DNA of 64,000 nt from DATEVL01 sp035281845 (GCA_035281845.1 DATEVL010000082.1:14123-78122), one strand, 5' to 3'. Shown: positions 8,404 through 18,110, numbered from the stretch's first letter. Numbers and translations are program-made. The notes: generated from the letters alone by a model not told the origin.

Positions 8404-10209
8404 ATGCAAGCTCGCTTCGCAGATCTTCGCCAACGCTGGCGGACCTCGAATGCAAGGGCGACTCTGCGCAAAGCTGACTTCCGGGCCCTGGTCCCTCGCT
8501 ACGCTCCCATCCTGGAATGGTTCCCCAAGTATCCCCGCGCCTGGTTCCGCCTTGACGCGATCGGAGGGCTGACGACCTGGGCCGTCATGATTCCGGCGGC
8601 CATGGCCTATGCCCAGCTGGCGGGGGTCCCGCCGCAATACGGCTTGTACGCCGCTATGGTCGCGATGGCGGTGTATCCCTTGTTTGCCACCAGTCGCCAC
8701 GTCCGGATCACCATGAGTTCCACCATGGCGGTCATGTCGGCCTCGATCGTCGCGCCATTGGTGGTTAGCGGCGGAGATCTGCTGTCGCTGACCGCCGCGT
8801 TGGCTCTCGTGGTCGGCGTGCTCTTGGTCATTGCAGGGTTCCTGCGCCTGGGGTTTCTCGGCGACTTTCTATCGAAGCCGGTCATCACCGGATTCCTCTT
8901 TGGCCTGGGGATCAACATCATCGTCGGCCAACTGCCGAAACTCCTGGGGATACCACCTGGTGATGGCAACACGTTCCAGCAGTTCGCCTATGTTCTGCGC
9001 AACCTCCCCCAGACCAACATCTATACCTTGGCCATCGGCGCCGGCGCGGGATTCCTGATCATCCGCCTCCGCCAGCTCGCCCCCCAGGTCCCGGGACCTC
9101 TGATCGCAGTCGTCTATGGGATCCTGCTGGGGAACATTGTCACCCTCAGCACGTTCGGCGTGAGCGTCGTAGGCCTCATCCCCACAGGTCTTCCGAAGAT
9201 CGGCATTCCGACCGTCGCCCCGGGGGACTTGGCCTTTCTCCTGGCCGGGGCCGGCTCGATGGTGTTCCTGGCCCTCGGCGAATCGCTGGCGGCAGGCCGC
9301 CTGTACGCGACCCGCCACCACTACCGAATCAACGCCGATAATGAGCTGGTGGCGATCGGCATGGCTAACCTCGGCTCGTCACTCGTCGGCGGGGTCACGG
9401 TCGATGCCAGCATGTCGACGACGGCAACGTCGGAGGCGGCCGGATCGCGGACGCAGGTTTCGGCGCTGGTCACCTCCGGGCTGACCCTGTTGACGGTGCT
9501 CTTCCTGGCCGCGATTCTGCAGAACCTTCCCAACGCGGTGTTGGCGGCGGTCGTGATCAATTCGCTCGTCGGACTGCTCAACCGAGAGGAGATGCGGCGC
9601 TTCTACCAGTTGAACCGTGTCGACTTCTTCTTGGGACTGATTGCCTTGCTCGGTGTCATCATGACCGACCCGGCCACAGGGTTGATGCTGGCGGTCTTCC
9701 TTTCGTTGGGGATGGTGTTGTTCCGCGCCAGCCGTCCTCGGGTGAGTGCGCTGGGCCGCGCCAAGGATCGGCCGGATGAGTTCGTCGAGCTCGGCCGACG
9801 AGCCGAAATCGAACCGGTCGAAGGCCTTCTGCTCTTCCGGCTGGATGCGGGACTCTTCTACGCCAACGCCAACGAAATAAAGCGCGCCGTTCAGGTGGAG
9901 ATCGAGAAGCTCGGGACTCCTCCCGGCGGGATCCTGCTCGACCTGGGTGCCACCGGGTATATCGATCTGACCAGTATCGACATGCTTGAAGAATTGATCC
10001 GAGAGCTCAACCAGGAATCGATCCTGGTCTTCCTGGCGCACGTCCATGGGCACGTGCGTGACCAACTCCGCCAGGCCGGGTTGTTTGGCCAGCTCGGAGC
10101 GGAGAACATCGTCCCGACTCTGGCGGCAGGAGTCAGGCGATTTGAATACCTCCGGGCTAGACTGGGCCCGGTTGAACATCCGCCCGCATCCGAGAGTGTC
10201 CTTTCCTAG
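8404..10209 (+). CDS. SulP/SLC26 family anion transporter with STAS domain
   Basis: A 601-residue inner-membrane transporter. A transmembrane domain of some 12-14 helices covers residues about 45-440, with the family signature region AMAYAQLAGVPPQYGLYA near the start. A cytosolic STAS domain follows (about 455-570), containing ILLDLGATGYIDLTSIDML. SulP proteins move sulfate, bicarbonate or dicarboxylates; the substrate here cannot be told from sequence. The ATG follows a GGGAG ribosome site. The AI-2E family gene starts 34 nt downstream with its own AAGGAG, so the two are probably co-transcribed. Confidence 0.93.
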   Translation: MQARFADLRQRWRTSNARATLRKADFRALVPRYAPILEWFPKYPRAWFRLDAIGGLTTWAVMIPAAMAYAQLAGVPPQYGLYAAMVAMAVYPLFATSRHVRITMSSTMAVMSASIVAPLVVSGGDLLSLTAALALVVGVLLVIAGFLRLGFLGDFLSKPVITGFLFGLGINIIVGQLPKLLGIPPGDGNTFQQFAYVLRNLPQTNIYTLAIGAGAGFLIIRLRQLAPQVPGPLIAVVYGILLGNIVTLSTFGVSVVGLIPTGLPKIGIPTVAPGDLAFLLAGAGSMVFLALGESLAAGRLYATRHHYRINADNELVAIGMANLGSSLVGGVTVDASMSTTATSEAAGSRTQVSALVTSGLTLLTVLFLAAILQNLPNAVLAAVVINSLVGLLNREEMRRFYQLNRVDFFLGLIALLGVIMTDPATGLMLAVFLSLGMVLFRASRPRVSALGRAKDRPDEFVELGRRAEIEPVEGLLLFRLDAGLFYANANEIKRAVQVEIEKLGTPPGGILLDLGATGYIDLTSIDMLEELIRELNQESILVFLAHVHGHVRDQLRQAGLFGQLGAENIVPTLAAGVRRFEYLRARLGPVEHPPASESVLS

Positions 10210-10243
10210 AGGATGCCCAACGAGAAGAAACAAGGAGATTGAA

Positions 10244-11470
10244 ATGGCCATACGAACCGCCGCTCTGCCACCCCCCGACGCCACACCGTGGTCGCCCTTC
10301 CGTCGTCACCTGGGCGCGGTCATCTTTATCCTGGGGCTTCTTGCGGTCCTGGTCTTCATCAGCGCGGCCCGTCAGACCCTGATGATGGGTTTCCTGTTGG
10401 CGTTCCTTCTCTACCGCCCGGTTCGCTGGGCAAGCCGGCGCTTGCGCTACAGCGGCGCAGTGGCGCTCTTCCATCTAGTGCTTTTCGTGTTGCTGGTCCT
10501 CCTTGTTGTTGGTGCGCTGGGTTGGCTCTCGGGATCTGCGGCTGGTCTTCAGCAACAGCTGTCGACGAACCTTTCCAGCAGCCCGTTGCAGCCCGTTCTG
10601 GCCCGCCTTGAGACATCGGGCTCGGTGACGGCTGTCGGCGGTGCCATCACGGGCCTGATCGCGTCGATCGCCGGGCTCGTTGGAGTAGCGTTCGTCGCCA
10701 TTATCTTGTCGTTCTGGCTGCTCAACGACATGTGGAGCCGGCGCGGGGCTTTGAGGCGTTCTTTGGTGGGAGATGGGGTCCGTCAGGTGAGCGTGCTGCT
10801 CCGCCGGCTCGACCAAATCTGGATCGGGTACCTGACGGCCGAGATCATCTTTGGGCTCATCATGACCGTCGCCTCCCTGGTCGAGTTTTGGCTCCTCGGC
10901 GTGCCTTTCTTCATCCTGATGGCGGTCCTGACCGGGCTTCTGACGCTGATCCCGAGTATCGGCGGTCTGATCGCCAGCCTCGTCGTCGCCATCCCTTGTC
11001 TGGTCTTGGGGTCGACGCGGTTCCCGGACATGGACCCGGTGGCCTTCACCATCCTGGTGACGGCGGTCAATGTCATCACCACCCAGGTGTCTTACAATCT
11101 CATCGCGGTACCGATCATCGGTCGGTTCGTGCGCTTGCCGGCTTCGGTCGTTCTGATTTCGGTGCTGGTGCCCGTGATCATGGGGGACTTCTTGCTGGCG
11201 TTCCTGATCGTCCCGATCTTGAGCAGCCTGAGCATCGCCGGCGGATACCTGATGGCGAAGTCCACCGGCAGGGACCCGTATCCGGAAGAGCTGGCGCCGG
11301 CGGTTCCCGAGGAAGGCCTCTTCGGGCAGCTCATCGCTGCGCCGCCTGTAATGGCCGCAACTTCAAGCACGCCTGTCCCTGGGACGAAAGGCGCGGCGGC
11401 CCCGAAGCAGCCTGCGAGCCGAGGCCGTCGGCCAACGACGAAGGCCCGAGCCCGTAGGAAGGCGCGTTGA
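10244..11470 (+). CDS. AI-2E family transporter (PF01594 permease)
   Basis: A 408-residue polytopic membrane protein. ATG at 10244 is chosen because AAGGAG lies 7-12 nt upstream; the longer frame from 10046 would overlap the SulP gene by over 160 nt. The pattern is that of PF01594: two helices near the N-terminus, a periplasmic or amphipathic stretch (about 100-150), then a helical bundle with the loop LLTLIPSIGGLIASLVVAIP. The last 60 residues are Pro/Ala-rich and end in a Lys/Arg tail. Members export diverse solutes, including Na+/H+ exchange in some, so the name does not imply autoinducer transport. Confidence 0.88.
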   Translation: MAIRTAALPPPDATPWSPFRRHLGAVIFILGLLAVLVFISAARQTLMMGFLLAFLLYRPVRWASRRLRYSGAVALFHLVLFVLLVLLVVGALGWLSGSAAGLQQQLSTNLSSSPLQPVLARLETSGSVTAVGGAITGLIASIAGLVGVAFVAIILSFWLLNDMWSRRGALRRSLVGDGVRQVSVLLRRLDQIWIGYLTAEIIFGLIMTVASLVEFWLLGVPFFILMAVLTGLLTLIPSIGGLIASLVVAIPCLVLGSTRFPDMDPVAFTILVTAVNVITTQVSYNLIAVPIIGRFVRLPASVVLISVLVPVIMGDFLLAFLIVPILSSLSIAGGYLMAKSTGRDPYPEELAPAVPEEGLFGQLIAAPPVMAATSSTPVPGTKGAAAPKQPASRGRRPTTKARARRKAR

Positions 11471-11863
11471 GGTGAGGGGCGCGGAGGGCGCCGCGTCGGC
11501 GGGAATCCAGGACGGCATGATGTAGGCTGAACTCCTTCTTCGCCGGGGGACGACAAGGGAGGGGCATTCCCGCGGAAGCGGGAATCCAGTAGAACATGTC
11601 AAAGCCTGGACCCCGCTTCCCCTCCGGGATGCGCCCTCACCCCTTCGGGTGCGCCGAAGGGCGTGGCGCCCTGCCCCCTGGGGGCGCCCGCCCTTGGCGC
11701 CCTGTAGAGAGCGAAGGGGCGTAGAGGGCGAAGCGCGATGCGCGGAGGTGACAACATGCGAAGGTCATTCCCGCAGATGCGGGAATCCAGGGAAGATCCA
11801 GATCCCTGGACCCCTGCTTTCGCAGGGGTGACCCTATCGGAGGACCTGGAGAACTCGTAAGCT
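11471..11863. repeat. Intergenic cluster of two palindromic repeat families
   Basis: This gap of 393 bp is mostly repeats. The first family gives TTCCCGCGGAAGCGGGAA (about 11565-11585) and TTCCCGCAGATGCGGGAA (about 11768-11786) followed by ATCCAGG. The GGACCCC(T)GCTT partner halves lie at about 11608 and 11810. The second family (about 11636-11738) is the GC-rich block with CACCCCTTCGGGTG, GAAGGGCGTGGCGCCC, GGGGGCGCCC and GCGAAGGGGCGTAGAGGGCG. The same blocks recur near 47.2, 56.5 and 58.2 kb. No coding potential is seen. polX begins straight after with a TTG. Confidence 0.75.
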
Positions 11864-13588
11864 TTGACCAACGAAGAGATCGCACATGTGTTTGAGGCGA
11901 TCGCCGATCTGCTCGAGATCAAAGGCGAATCGATCTACCGCGTCATCTCCTACCGCCGCGCGGCGGAAAGCATCCGCGCCCAGGGGCGGCGCCTGGAGGA
12001 CTTGCAGCGAGAGGGACGTCTCAAAGAGATTCCCGGAGTAGGGGAGGCGATCGCCGCCAAGATCGACGAGCTGCTGACAACGGGAAAGATGGACTTCTAC
12101 GAGCGGCTGGCCGACGAAGTGCCGCCCGGGTTGATCGACGTCTTGAGGATCAGCGGGGTCGGACCGAAGAAGGCGGCTCGCTTCTGGAAGGAGTTGGGGG
12201 TCACCACCGTCCCTGAGCTCGAGGCGGCGGCCCGCGCCGGGAAGCTGCGCGAACTTCCCGGGATGGGGGCGCGCTCGGAAACGGCGATCCTCGAGAGCAT
12301 CGAGCGCATGGCGCGCCGCCAGGAGGGGCGCATCGGCATCGGCATCGCCCGGCCCATCGCCGAGCGGCTGGCGGAGAAGTTGCGCCACCTCCCGGGAGTT
12401 GAGGTGGCGGAGCCAGCCGGCAGCGTCCGCCGCTGGCGGGAGACCGTTGGGGATCTCGACCTGCTGGTCGCCGCCGTCTCGCCGGAAGAAGTCTTGCGGT
12501 CCTTCGTCGCCTTTGACGAAGTGGAGCGCGTGCTGGGGCAGGGAGATACCAAGGCCAGCGTTGAGGTCGTCGGGGGGCTGCGGGTCCAACTTTGGGTCCA
12601 TCCACCGGACCGTTTCGGATCCGCTCTCCAATATGCGACGGGTTCTCAGGCTCATAATGTCGGCCTGCGCGAACGAGCCCTGGAACGCGGTCTCTCCCTC
12701 TCGGAGCACGGATTGAAACGCAGCGAAGGCGGTGAAATCCTATGCGCTCGTGAGGAAGATGTTTACCGCGCGCTGGGCCTGCCTTGGATCCCGCCCGAGC
12801 TGCGAGAGAATCTGGGTGAGATCGAGGCCGCCGACGCCGCCTCCCTTCCGACGCTGGTCGGCGAGAGTGATCTGCAGGGCGATTTGCATGCGCATACGGA
12901 CTGGAGTGACGGCCGGGCGACCGTCGAGGCGATGGCCGAGGCGGCTCGAGAACTTGGGTCGTCCTATCTGGCGATCACCGACCATTCGCCCAGTCTAGGC
13001 GCCTTGAACGGACTGAGTGTGGCCCGGCTGCGTCAGCAACGGCAAGAGATCGACCGGGTCCAGAAACGAATCGGCGGCTCGTTGAAGCTGCTGCAGGGGG
13101 CCGAAGTCGAGATCCTGGCGGATGGCCATCTCGACTATGAGGACGAGGTCCTGGCCGAGCTGGACCTGGTGATCGCCTCGCTCCATGTCTCGCTGCGTCA
13201 GCCCCAAGCACAGATCACGGAGCGGCTGATGGGCGCGATCCGCAATCCCCATGTCGACATGATCGGACATCCCACCGGCCGTTTGCTTGGTTCGCGGGCG
13301 GCGTCCGACGTCGACCTGGAATCGGTCTTCTCCGCAGCGGCAGATCACGGAGTCGTATTGGAGATCAACGCCCAACCCGACCGGCTAGATCTGAATGACG
13401 CCTACGCTCGGAGGGCGTGGCAGGTGGGATGCCTGCTCGCCATCAACACCGACGCCCACCGTCCCGACGAATTTCGGCTGAGGCGCTACGGCGTCGGGAT
13501 GGCGCGCCGGGGTTGGCTCCCGGGGCTGGCCGTGCTGAACACTCGCTCGGCCGACGAGGTCGTCGGCTGGCTGCGCGGGCGCGGCTGA
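11864..13588 (+). CDS. polX: Family X DNA polymerase with C-terminal PHP domain
   Basis: A 574-residue bacterial PolX. It starts with a helix-hairpin-helix region (IPGVGEAIAAKI; ISGVGPKKAARFW; LPGMGARSETAI). Next comes a Pol beta palm with the metal-binding pair in GDLDLLVA (Asp197, Asp199). The C-terminal PHP exonuclease domain opens at residue about 338 with DLHAHTDWSDG (His342, His344), then AITDH, EVEIL, IASLH, IGHPTGR and NTDAH. Its role is gap filling and 3' proofreading in base excision repair, in the cytosol. The TTG start leaves the domain complete; no in-frame ATG fits. It stands alone between repeats and degV. Confidence 0.95.
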   Translation: MTNEEIAHVFEAIADLLEIKGESIYRVISYRRAAESIRAQGRRLEDLQREGRLKEIPGVGEAIAAKIDELLTTGKMDFYERLADEVPPGLIDVLRISGVGPKKAARFWKELGVTTVPELEAAARAGKLRELPGMGARSETAILESIERMARRQEGRIGIGIARPIAERLAEKLRHLPGVEVAEPAGSVRRWRETVGDLDLLVAAVSPEEVLRSFVAFDEVERVLGQGDTKASVEVVGGLRVQLWVHPPDRFGSALQYATGSQAHNVGLRERALERGLSLSEHGLKRSEGGEILCAREEDVYRALGLPWIPPELRENLGEIEAADAASLPTLVGESDLQGDLHAHTDWSDGRATVEAMAEAARELGSSYLAITDHSPSLGALNGLSVARLRQQRQEIDRVQKRIGGSLKLLQGAEVEILADGHLDYEDEVLAELDLVIASLHVSLRQPQAQITERLMGAIRNPHVDMIGHPTGRLLGSRAASDVDLESVFSAAADHGVVLEINAQPDRLDLNDAYARRAWQVGCLLAINTDAHRPDEFRLRRYGVGMARRGWLPGLAVLNTRSADEVVGWLRGRG

Positions 13589-13685
13589 CCGCATTCACCG
13601 GACGCGACCTCCGAGGGCCGGCAGGGTTATCCTCGGCAGACACCTCGCCTCTGCACCCGCTCCCTGCCCAACCCGAGGAGGGTCC

Positions 13686-14534
13686 GTGGCCCAAATTGCG
13701 CTTGTCACCGATTCAACCTGCGTCATCCCGGCCGAGCTCCTGACCCGTTACCAAATTCACGTCGCACCGCAAGTTGTCATCTGGGATGGTCAGACTCTGG
13801 AGGATGGGGTCGACATATCACCCGAGCAGTTCTACACGCGGCTGAAGGCTTCCCCGACCATGCCGACGACCTCCCAGGCGACGGTGCCTACCTTTCAGAA
13901 GATCTTCCAGCCGCTCGTCGCCGCCGGCCGTCCGATCGTGGCGGTGCTGGTTTCCACCAAACTGTCCGGGACGATCCAATCCGCGGAGCAGGCGAAGCAG
14001 GACTTTCCGGCCGCGCAAATCGAGATCGTCGACTCGAAGCACGCCGGGATGTCGCTCGGCTTCCAAGTGCTGCAGACGGCCCGGCAGATCGAGTCCGGGA
14101 AATCCTTCGCCGATGTGGCCGACTATGCCCGCAAGGTGGAGCAGCACACCGGCCTGATGTTCGCCGTCGACACCCTGGAATTTCTGCACCGAGGTGGGCG
14201 GATCGGCGGCGCGGCGCGGCTGCTGGGGACGGCGCTCAACATGAAGCCGTTGTTGCACCTGGAGGGCGGAAGGATTGAACCCCTCGAGCGAGTTCGCACG
14301 AAGGCCAAGGCGCATGCCCGCATGCTCGACGTGCTCGGTGAGAAGCTGAAGGGCCACAGCCAGGTCCGTCTCGCCGCGATGCATGCCGATGCCGAAGCCG
14401 ACGCGGTCGCCGTGCTGGAGCAGGCCAAGGCGAGATTCTCGCCGGTCGAGACCATGGTGTCGTGGGCCAGTCCTGCGATCGGCGCCCACACCGGGCCGGG
14501 AATCGTGGGTTTGGCCTGGTGCGTCGACCTCTGA
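13686..14534 (+). CDS. DegV family fatty-acid-binding protein
   Basis: A 282-residue two-domain DegV protein. The N-terminal domain begins IALVTDSTCVIP and carries SQATVPTF; the second holds FLHRGGRIGG and LNMKPLL, hallmarks of the family. DegV/FakB proteins bind a fatty acid and, in Firmicutes, present it to the kinase FakA. No fakA is in this window, so the pathway here is open. Start is GTG at 13686. The gene is isolated, with a heptamer array after its stop codon. Confidence 0.9.
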   Translation: MAQIALVTDSTCVIPAELLTRYQIHVAPQVVIWDGQTLEDGVDISPEQFYTRLKASPTMPTTSQATVPTFQKIFQPLVAAGRPIVAVLVSTKLSGTIQSAEQAKQDFPAAQIEIVDSKHAGMSLGFQVLQTARQIESGKSFADVADYARKVEQHTGLMFAVDTLEFLHRGGRIGGAARLLGTALNMKPLLHLEGGRIEPLERVRTKAKAHARMLDVLGEKLKGHSQVRLAAMHADAEADAVAVLEQAKARFSPVETMVSWASPAIGAHTGPGIVGLAWCVDL

Positions 14535-14535
14535 G

Positions 14536-14720
14536 ACAAGTGGTCAGTGGCGAGTGGTCAGTGGTCAGACCTTGCCGGGAGTGGGGCCGGACATTCATGC
14601 CCCATGCGCCCGCTCATCAGAAACCAGCCAAACCCCGATCAAGATAGGGAGATTCTCCACCTGGACGCATGCCTACTGACCACCAACCACCGACCACTGA
14701 CCACTGGCCACTGGCCACTG
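14536..14720. repeat. Heptanucleotide array, GTGGTCA / CTGACCA type
   Basis: Two repeat blocks face each other: GTGGTCA-type units just after degV (14538-14572), and CTGACCA/CTGGCCA units at about 14680-14720. Between them is some 100 bp without clear units. The blocks are reverse complements of each other and could fold together. The array ends 4 nt before the cox operon -10 box. Confidence 0.7.
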
Positions 14721-14724
14721 ATGG

Positions 14725-14730
14725 TAGAAT
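14725..14730 (+). promoter_or_regulatory. -10 box (TAGAAT) for the cox operon
   Basis: TAGAAT lies directly after the heptamer array, 117 nt before the coxB start. The implied leader is long and GC-rich. No -35 is recognisable because the repeat occupies that place. Confidence 0.45.
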
Positions 14731-14847
14731 CGCCGCCTTGGGCCGAACCCGCATGAACGGCTGCCAACCGAGAAGTGAAACGGGCGCGGCGTCGCACCGC
14801 CGCCGCCGACCCGCGCCGACTGCGGCGCCTTCGGAGGTCGGAACGAC

Positions 14848-15843
14848 GTGAAAGAACGGACCCTCTTCCTCTCGGCCATCGTTGCCATTGTCCTGGTCGC
14901 CCTCGGCTTCCTGGTAGCGAGCCAGGCCAATCTAATGCCGCCGGAGGCTTCGACTCGGGCCGTCGAGGTCGATCAGCTTTTCCGAGTCCTGCTCGGGGTT
15001 TCAACGGTCATCTTCTTCCTGGTGGAAGGCGCCCTGGTCTTCGCCGTCCTCCGCTTCCGCAAGCGGGCGGGCGACGACAGGGATGGCCCGCCGATCCATG
15101 GCAACACTTCGCTCGAGATTCTGTGGACGTTGATCCCGACGGCGATCGTCGTCGTGATCGGCGTCTATTCGTTTCAAGTGCTGATGTCGATCGAGAATCC
15201 GGGCCGCAGCCCGCGCATCGTCGAGATCATCGGCCGTCAGTTCGCCTGGAGCTTTCGCTACCCAGACCAGGATCTCGCCACCAGCGAGCTGCACTTGCCG
15301 GTAGGACAGTCCGTCGTCTTCCAGATTACCTCCGAGGACGTGATCCACTCGTTCTGGGTGCCGGCGTTCCGCGGCAAACGGGATGCCACCCCCGGACAGG
15401 TATCGGAGATGACGATCACGCCCAGGGAGATCGGAGTCTTTCCCATCCGGTGCGCCGAGTTGTGCGGCGCCGGACATTCGATCATGACCTCGCAAGTCGT
15501 CGTCGAATCGCAGGATGCGTTCGACGGATGGTTGGCGCAGCAACAGGCGCTGGCCAATGATCCAGGGCAGCTGTTCCTGACCATGGGCTGCGGCGGGTGC
15601 CACATCTTGGCCGCCGCCGGCAGCACGGGGACCGTCGGGCCGCCCCTCGACGGCCTGGCCGCCAGGGCCGGCGGGCGAGCCCCCAGCGAGGACGCGGCGC
15701 CGTACGTCGAGGAATCCATCCTGGAGCCGGACAGCTTCGTCGCCCCGGGTTTCCAGCCCGGCCTGATGCCGAAGAATTTCGGCCAACGCCTTACCCCGGA
15801 GCAGCTCCAGGCCCTGGTGGCCTTCCTGCTCGCCCAGCCTTAA
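14848..15843 (+). CDS. coxB: Cytochrome c oxidase subunit II fused to cytochrome c (caa3 type)
   Basis: The electron-entry subunit of the terminal oxidase, 331 residues. It has an N-terminal signal or anchor helix (residues 8-25), a second membrane helix (45-70) and a third region near 92-113. The CuA cupredoxin domain has all ligands: His167, Cys202, Glu204, Cys206, His210, Met213. A class I cytochrome c domain follows, with heme motif CGGCH (248-252) and probable axial Met307 in GLMPKNF. The fusion marks a caa3 oxidase that accepts electrons from soluble or membrane cytochrome c. GTG start with GGAGG upstream. First gene of a five-gene operon. Confidence 0.95.
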   Translation: MKERTLFLSAIVAIVLVALGFLVASQANLMPPEASTRAVEVDQLFRVLLGVSTVIFFLVEGALVFAVLRFRKRAGDDRDGPPIHGNTSLEILWTLIPTAIVVVIGVYSFQVLMSIENPGRSPRIVEIIGRQFAWSFRYPDQDLATSELHLPVGQSVVFQITSEDVIHSFWVPAFRGKRDATPGQVSEMTITPREIGVFPIRCAELCGAGHSIMTSQVVVESQDAFDGWLAQQQALANDPGQLFLTMGCGGCHILAAAGSTGTVGPPLDGLAARAGGRAPSEDAAPYVEESILEPDSFVAPGFQPGLMPKNFGQRLTPEQLQALVAFLLAQP

Positions 15844-15871
15844 GGGCCTAGGTTCGAAGGAGACCGAACGC

Positions 15872-17485
15872 ATGACGACCTATCCTGCAACCGGCACCTG
15901 GCGGCGATACTTCAGCTGGAACACCGATCACAAGGTCATCGGGATCCAATACATCGTCACCAGCTTCGTCTTCTTCATCCTGGCCGGGATGCTGGCAATG
16001 CTGATGCGGGCCGAGCTGAGAGCCCCGGGCTCGGATTTGCTCAACGCCGAGACCTACAACCAGGTCATGACGAACCATGGATCCCTGATGATCTTCCTGT
16101 GGATCCTGCCGGTGGTCGCCGGCTTCGGCAACTACCTGATCCCGCTCATGATCGGCGCGCGCGACATGGCCTTCCCCCGCTTGAATGCGCTGTCCTATTG
16201 GCTCATCCCACCGGCCGGCTTGATCATGCTGGCCAGCTTTTTCGTCGGGGGAGCCGAGGCAGGCTGGACGGCTTATGTGCCGCTGTCGATCGGAGGTCCG
16301 CCCGGCCAGACGTTGTGGGCGGTGAGCGTGATGATCCTCGGGATCTCCGCCATCATGGGGGCGATCAACTTTGTAACCACCGTGATCACGATGCGGGCTC
16401 CCGGCATGACGTTTGGTCGCTTGCCCCTCTTCGTGTGGGGGATGATGGCGACGTCTCTCCTGGTGCTGTCGGCGACTCCGGTGCTGACGGCCGGCTTGGT
16501 ACTGGTCGCGCTGGACCGGGTGGTTGGAACCCAGTTCTTCACTGTCGCCAGTGGGGGCGATCCGATCCTCTGGCAGAACCTGTTCTGGTTCTACTCCCAC
16601 CCGGCGGTTTACATCATGATTCTGCCGGCCATGGGGATCGTCTCCGAGATCTTCCCCGTTTTCGCCCGCAAACCGATCTTCGGCTATCGCATGATCGCTC
16701 TCTCGAGCATGGCCATCGCCGTGCTCGGGCTGACGGTTTGGGCGCACCACATGTTCGCCAGCGGCATGGACCCGCGCCTGCGGGTGCCTTATATGGTCAG
16801 TTCGATGGTCATCGCGGTGCCGACCGGGATCAAGATCTTCTCGTGGCTGGCGACGATCTGGTACGGCAAGCTCCGTCTGACCACCCCGATGCTGTTCGCC
16901 CTGGGCTTCATCTCGATGTTCCTGATCGGTGGGTTGACCGGGATCTTCCTGGCGGCCATCCCGGTCGACTTGCATGTCACCGACACCTACTTCGTGGTGG
17001 CTCATCTACACTTCGTGCTCTTCGGGGGGAGCGTCTCGGCGGTCTACGCCGGACTGTATTATTGGTTCCCCAAGATCACCGGCAGGATGTACGACGAGAA
17101 GACCGGCCGGGTGCACTTCGTCGCCAACTTCGTCGGCACCAACCTGGCTTACCTCCCGATGTTCGCGGCGGGACTGATGGGGATGCCGCGCCGGGTAGCC
17201 GATTACGACCCGTCGTTCACCTCGTACAACCAGATGGCGACGTTGGGCGGCCTGATCCTGGCCCTCTCGACCTTGCCCTTCCTCTACAACGCTATCGTGA
17301 GTTGGGCCCGCGGTCCGAAAGCGGCGGCCAACCCGTGGTCGGCCCTCACCCTGGAGTGGCAGACATCTTCGCCGCCGCCGACCGAGAACTTCGCCGAAAT
17401 CCCGGTCGTGACGACGGACCCCTATGCTTACGGCGAAGAGTCGAGCCTCACCGCCGAGCCGGCCGCGGCGCCGGCCGCCGGCTAG
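15872..17485 (+). CDS. coxA: Cytochrome c oxidase subunit I, A2-type heme-copper oxidase
   Basis: The catalytic subunit, 537 residues and 12 membrane helices, which reduces O2 at the heme a3-CuB site and pumps protons. Visible ligands are His69 (heme a), His243 with Tyr247 (CuB and its cross-linked Tyr), His292-His293 (CuB), and His378 and His380 (heme a3 and heme a) in VAHLHF. The helix VI motif is YSHPAVY (241-247). It lacks the usual D-channel Glu of HPEVY and has instead the Tyr-Ser pair that defines A2-type oxidases such as Rhodothermus and Thermus caa3. AAGGAG-like site upstream; 28 nt after coxB. Confidence 0.97.
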   Translation: MTTYPATGTWRRYFSWNTDHKVIGIQYIVTSFVFFILAGMLAMLMRAELRAPGSDLLNAETYNQVMTNHGSLMIFLWILPVVAGFGNYLIPLMIGARDMAFPRLNALSYWLIPPAGLIMLASFFVGGAEAGWTAYVPLSIGGPPGQTLWAVSVMILGISAIMGAINFVTTVITMRAPGMTFGRLPLFVWGMMATSLLVLSATPVLTAGLVLVALDRVVGTQFFTVASGGDPILWQNLFWFYSHPAVYIMILPAMGIVSEIFPVFARKPIFGYRMIALSSMAIAVLGLTVWAHHMFASGMDPRLRVPYMVSSMVIAVPTGIKIFSWLATIWYGKLRLTTPMLFALGFISMFLIGGLTGIFLAAIPVDLHVTDTYFVVAHLHFVLFGGSVSAVYAGLYYWFPKITGRMYDEKTGRVHFVANFVGTNLAYLPMFAAGLMGMPRRVADYDPSFTSYNQMATLGGLILALSTLPFLYNAIVSWARGPKAAANPWSALTLEWQTSSPPPTENFAEIPVVTTDPYAYGEESSLTAEPAAAPAAG

Positions 17486-17503
17486 GCGCTTGGAGGCAAG
17501 GGT

Positions 17504-18100
17504 ATGAGTCAGCAAGCCATGACGCACGCCGAGGATTACAGCGCCGGGCTGGCGCTGGGCGTCGATCACCGCAAGATCGGGATGTGGTTGTTCATCGCGT
17601 CGGAGGTCATGTTCTTCGGCGGGTTGATCGCCACCTACCTTCACTATAAGTACACGTTGGGCTTCCCCGAGGCCTCCCGCCTCAACATCGTCGCCGTCGG
17701 GGTCAATACGACGATCCTGCTGACGTCCAGTCTGGCCGTCGTCATGGCTCTGTCTTCGATTCGGGCGGGGCGATCGGGGCGCATGTCGGTCTTCCTTCTG
17801 CTGACGATCCTCTTGGGCGCCACGTTCCTGACGGGCCAGGCGCTCGAGTTCTCCCACCTGTACGGCGAAGGAGTCACTCTCACCGGCAGCGTCTTTGGTT
17901 CGTCTTTCTTCACGCTGACCGGTTTCCACGGGCTGCACGTGCTGGCCGGCGTGGTCTGGGCGATCGTCGTCCTGGTGCGCGGCCTGCGACGCGCCTTCTC
18001 GGCGGAACGGAACATGGGGGTGGAAGTCTTCGGCTTGTACTGGCACTTCGTCGATATCGTCTGGATCATGCTCTTCACGCTGATCTACTTGATCCCCTAG
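17504..18100 (+). CDS. coxC: Cytochrome c oxidase subunit III
   Basis: A 198-residue membrane subunit with five predicted helices, the short form lacking the first two helices of mitochondrial COX3. MWLFIASEVMFFGGLIATY and GFHGLHVLAG are typical of the family. It stabilises subunit I and lines the oxygen path. Eighteen nt separate it from coxA, and GGAGG precedes the ATG. Confidence 0.95.
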   Translation: MSQQAMTHAEDYSAGLALGVDHRKIGMWLFIASEVMFFGGLIATYLHYKYTLGFPEASRLNIVAVGVNTTILLTSSLAVVMALSSIRAGRSGRMSVFLLLTILLGATFLTGQALEFSHLYGEGVTLTGSVFGSSFFTLTGFHGLHVLAGVVWAIVVLVRGLRRAFSAERNMGVEVFGLYWHFVDIVWIMLFTLIYLIP

Positions 18101-18110
18101 GAGGCCCGGG

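Noticed and set aside
10046..10243. Upstream extension of the AI-2E family gene
   Set aside because: It would overlap the STAS domain of the SulP gene in another frame; the ATG at 10244 has a good ribosome site.
16099..17649. 516-codon plus-strand frame over coxA
   Set aside because: Out-of-frame shadow of coxA; coxA itself is unambiguous.
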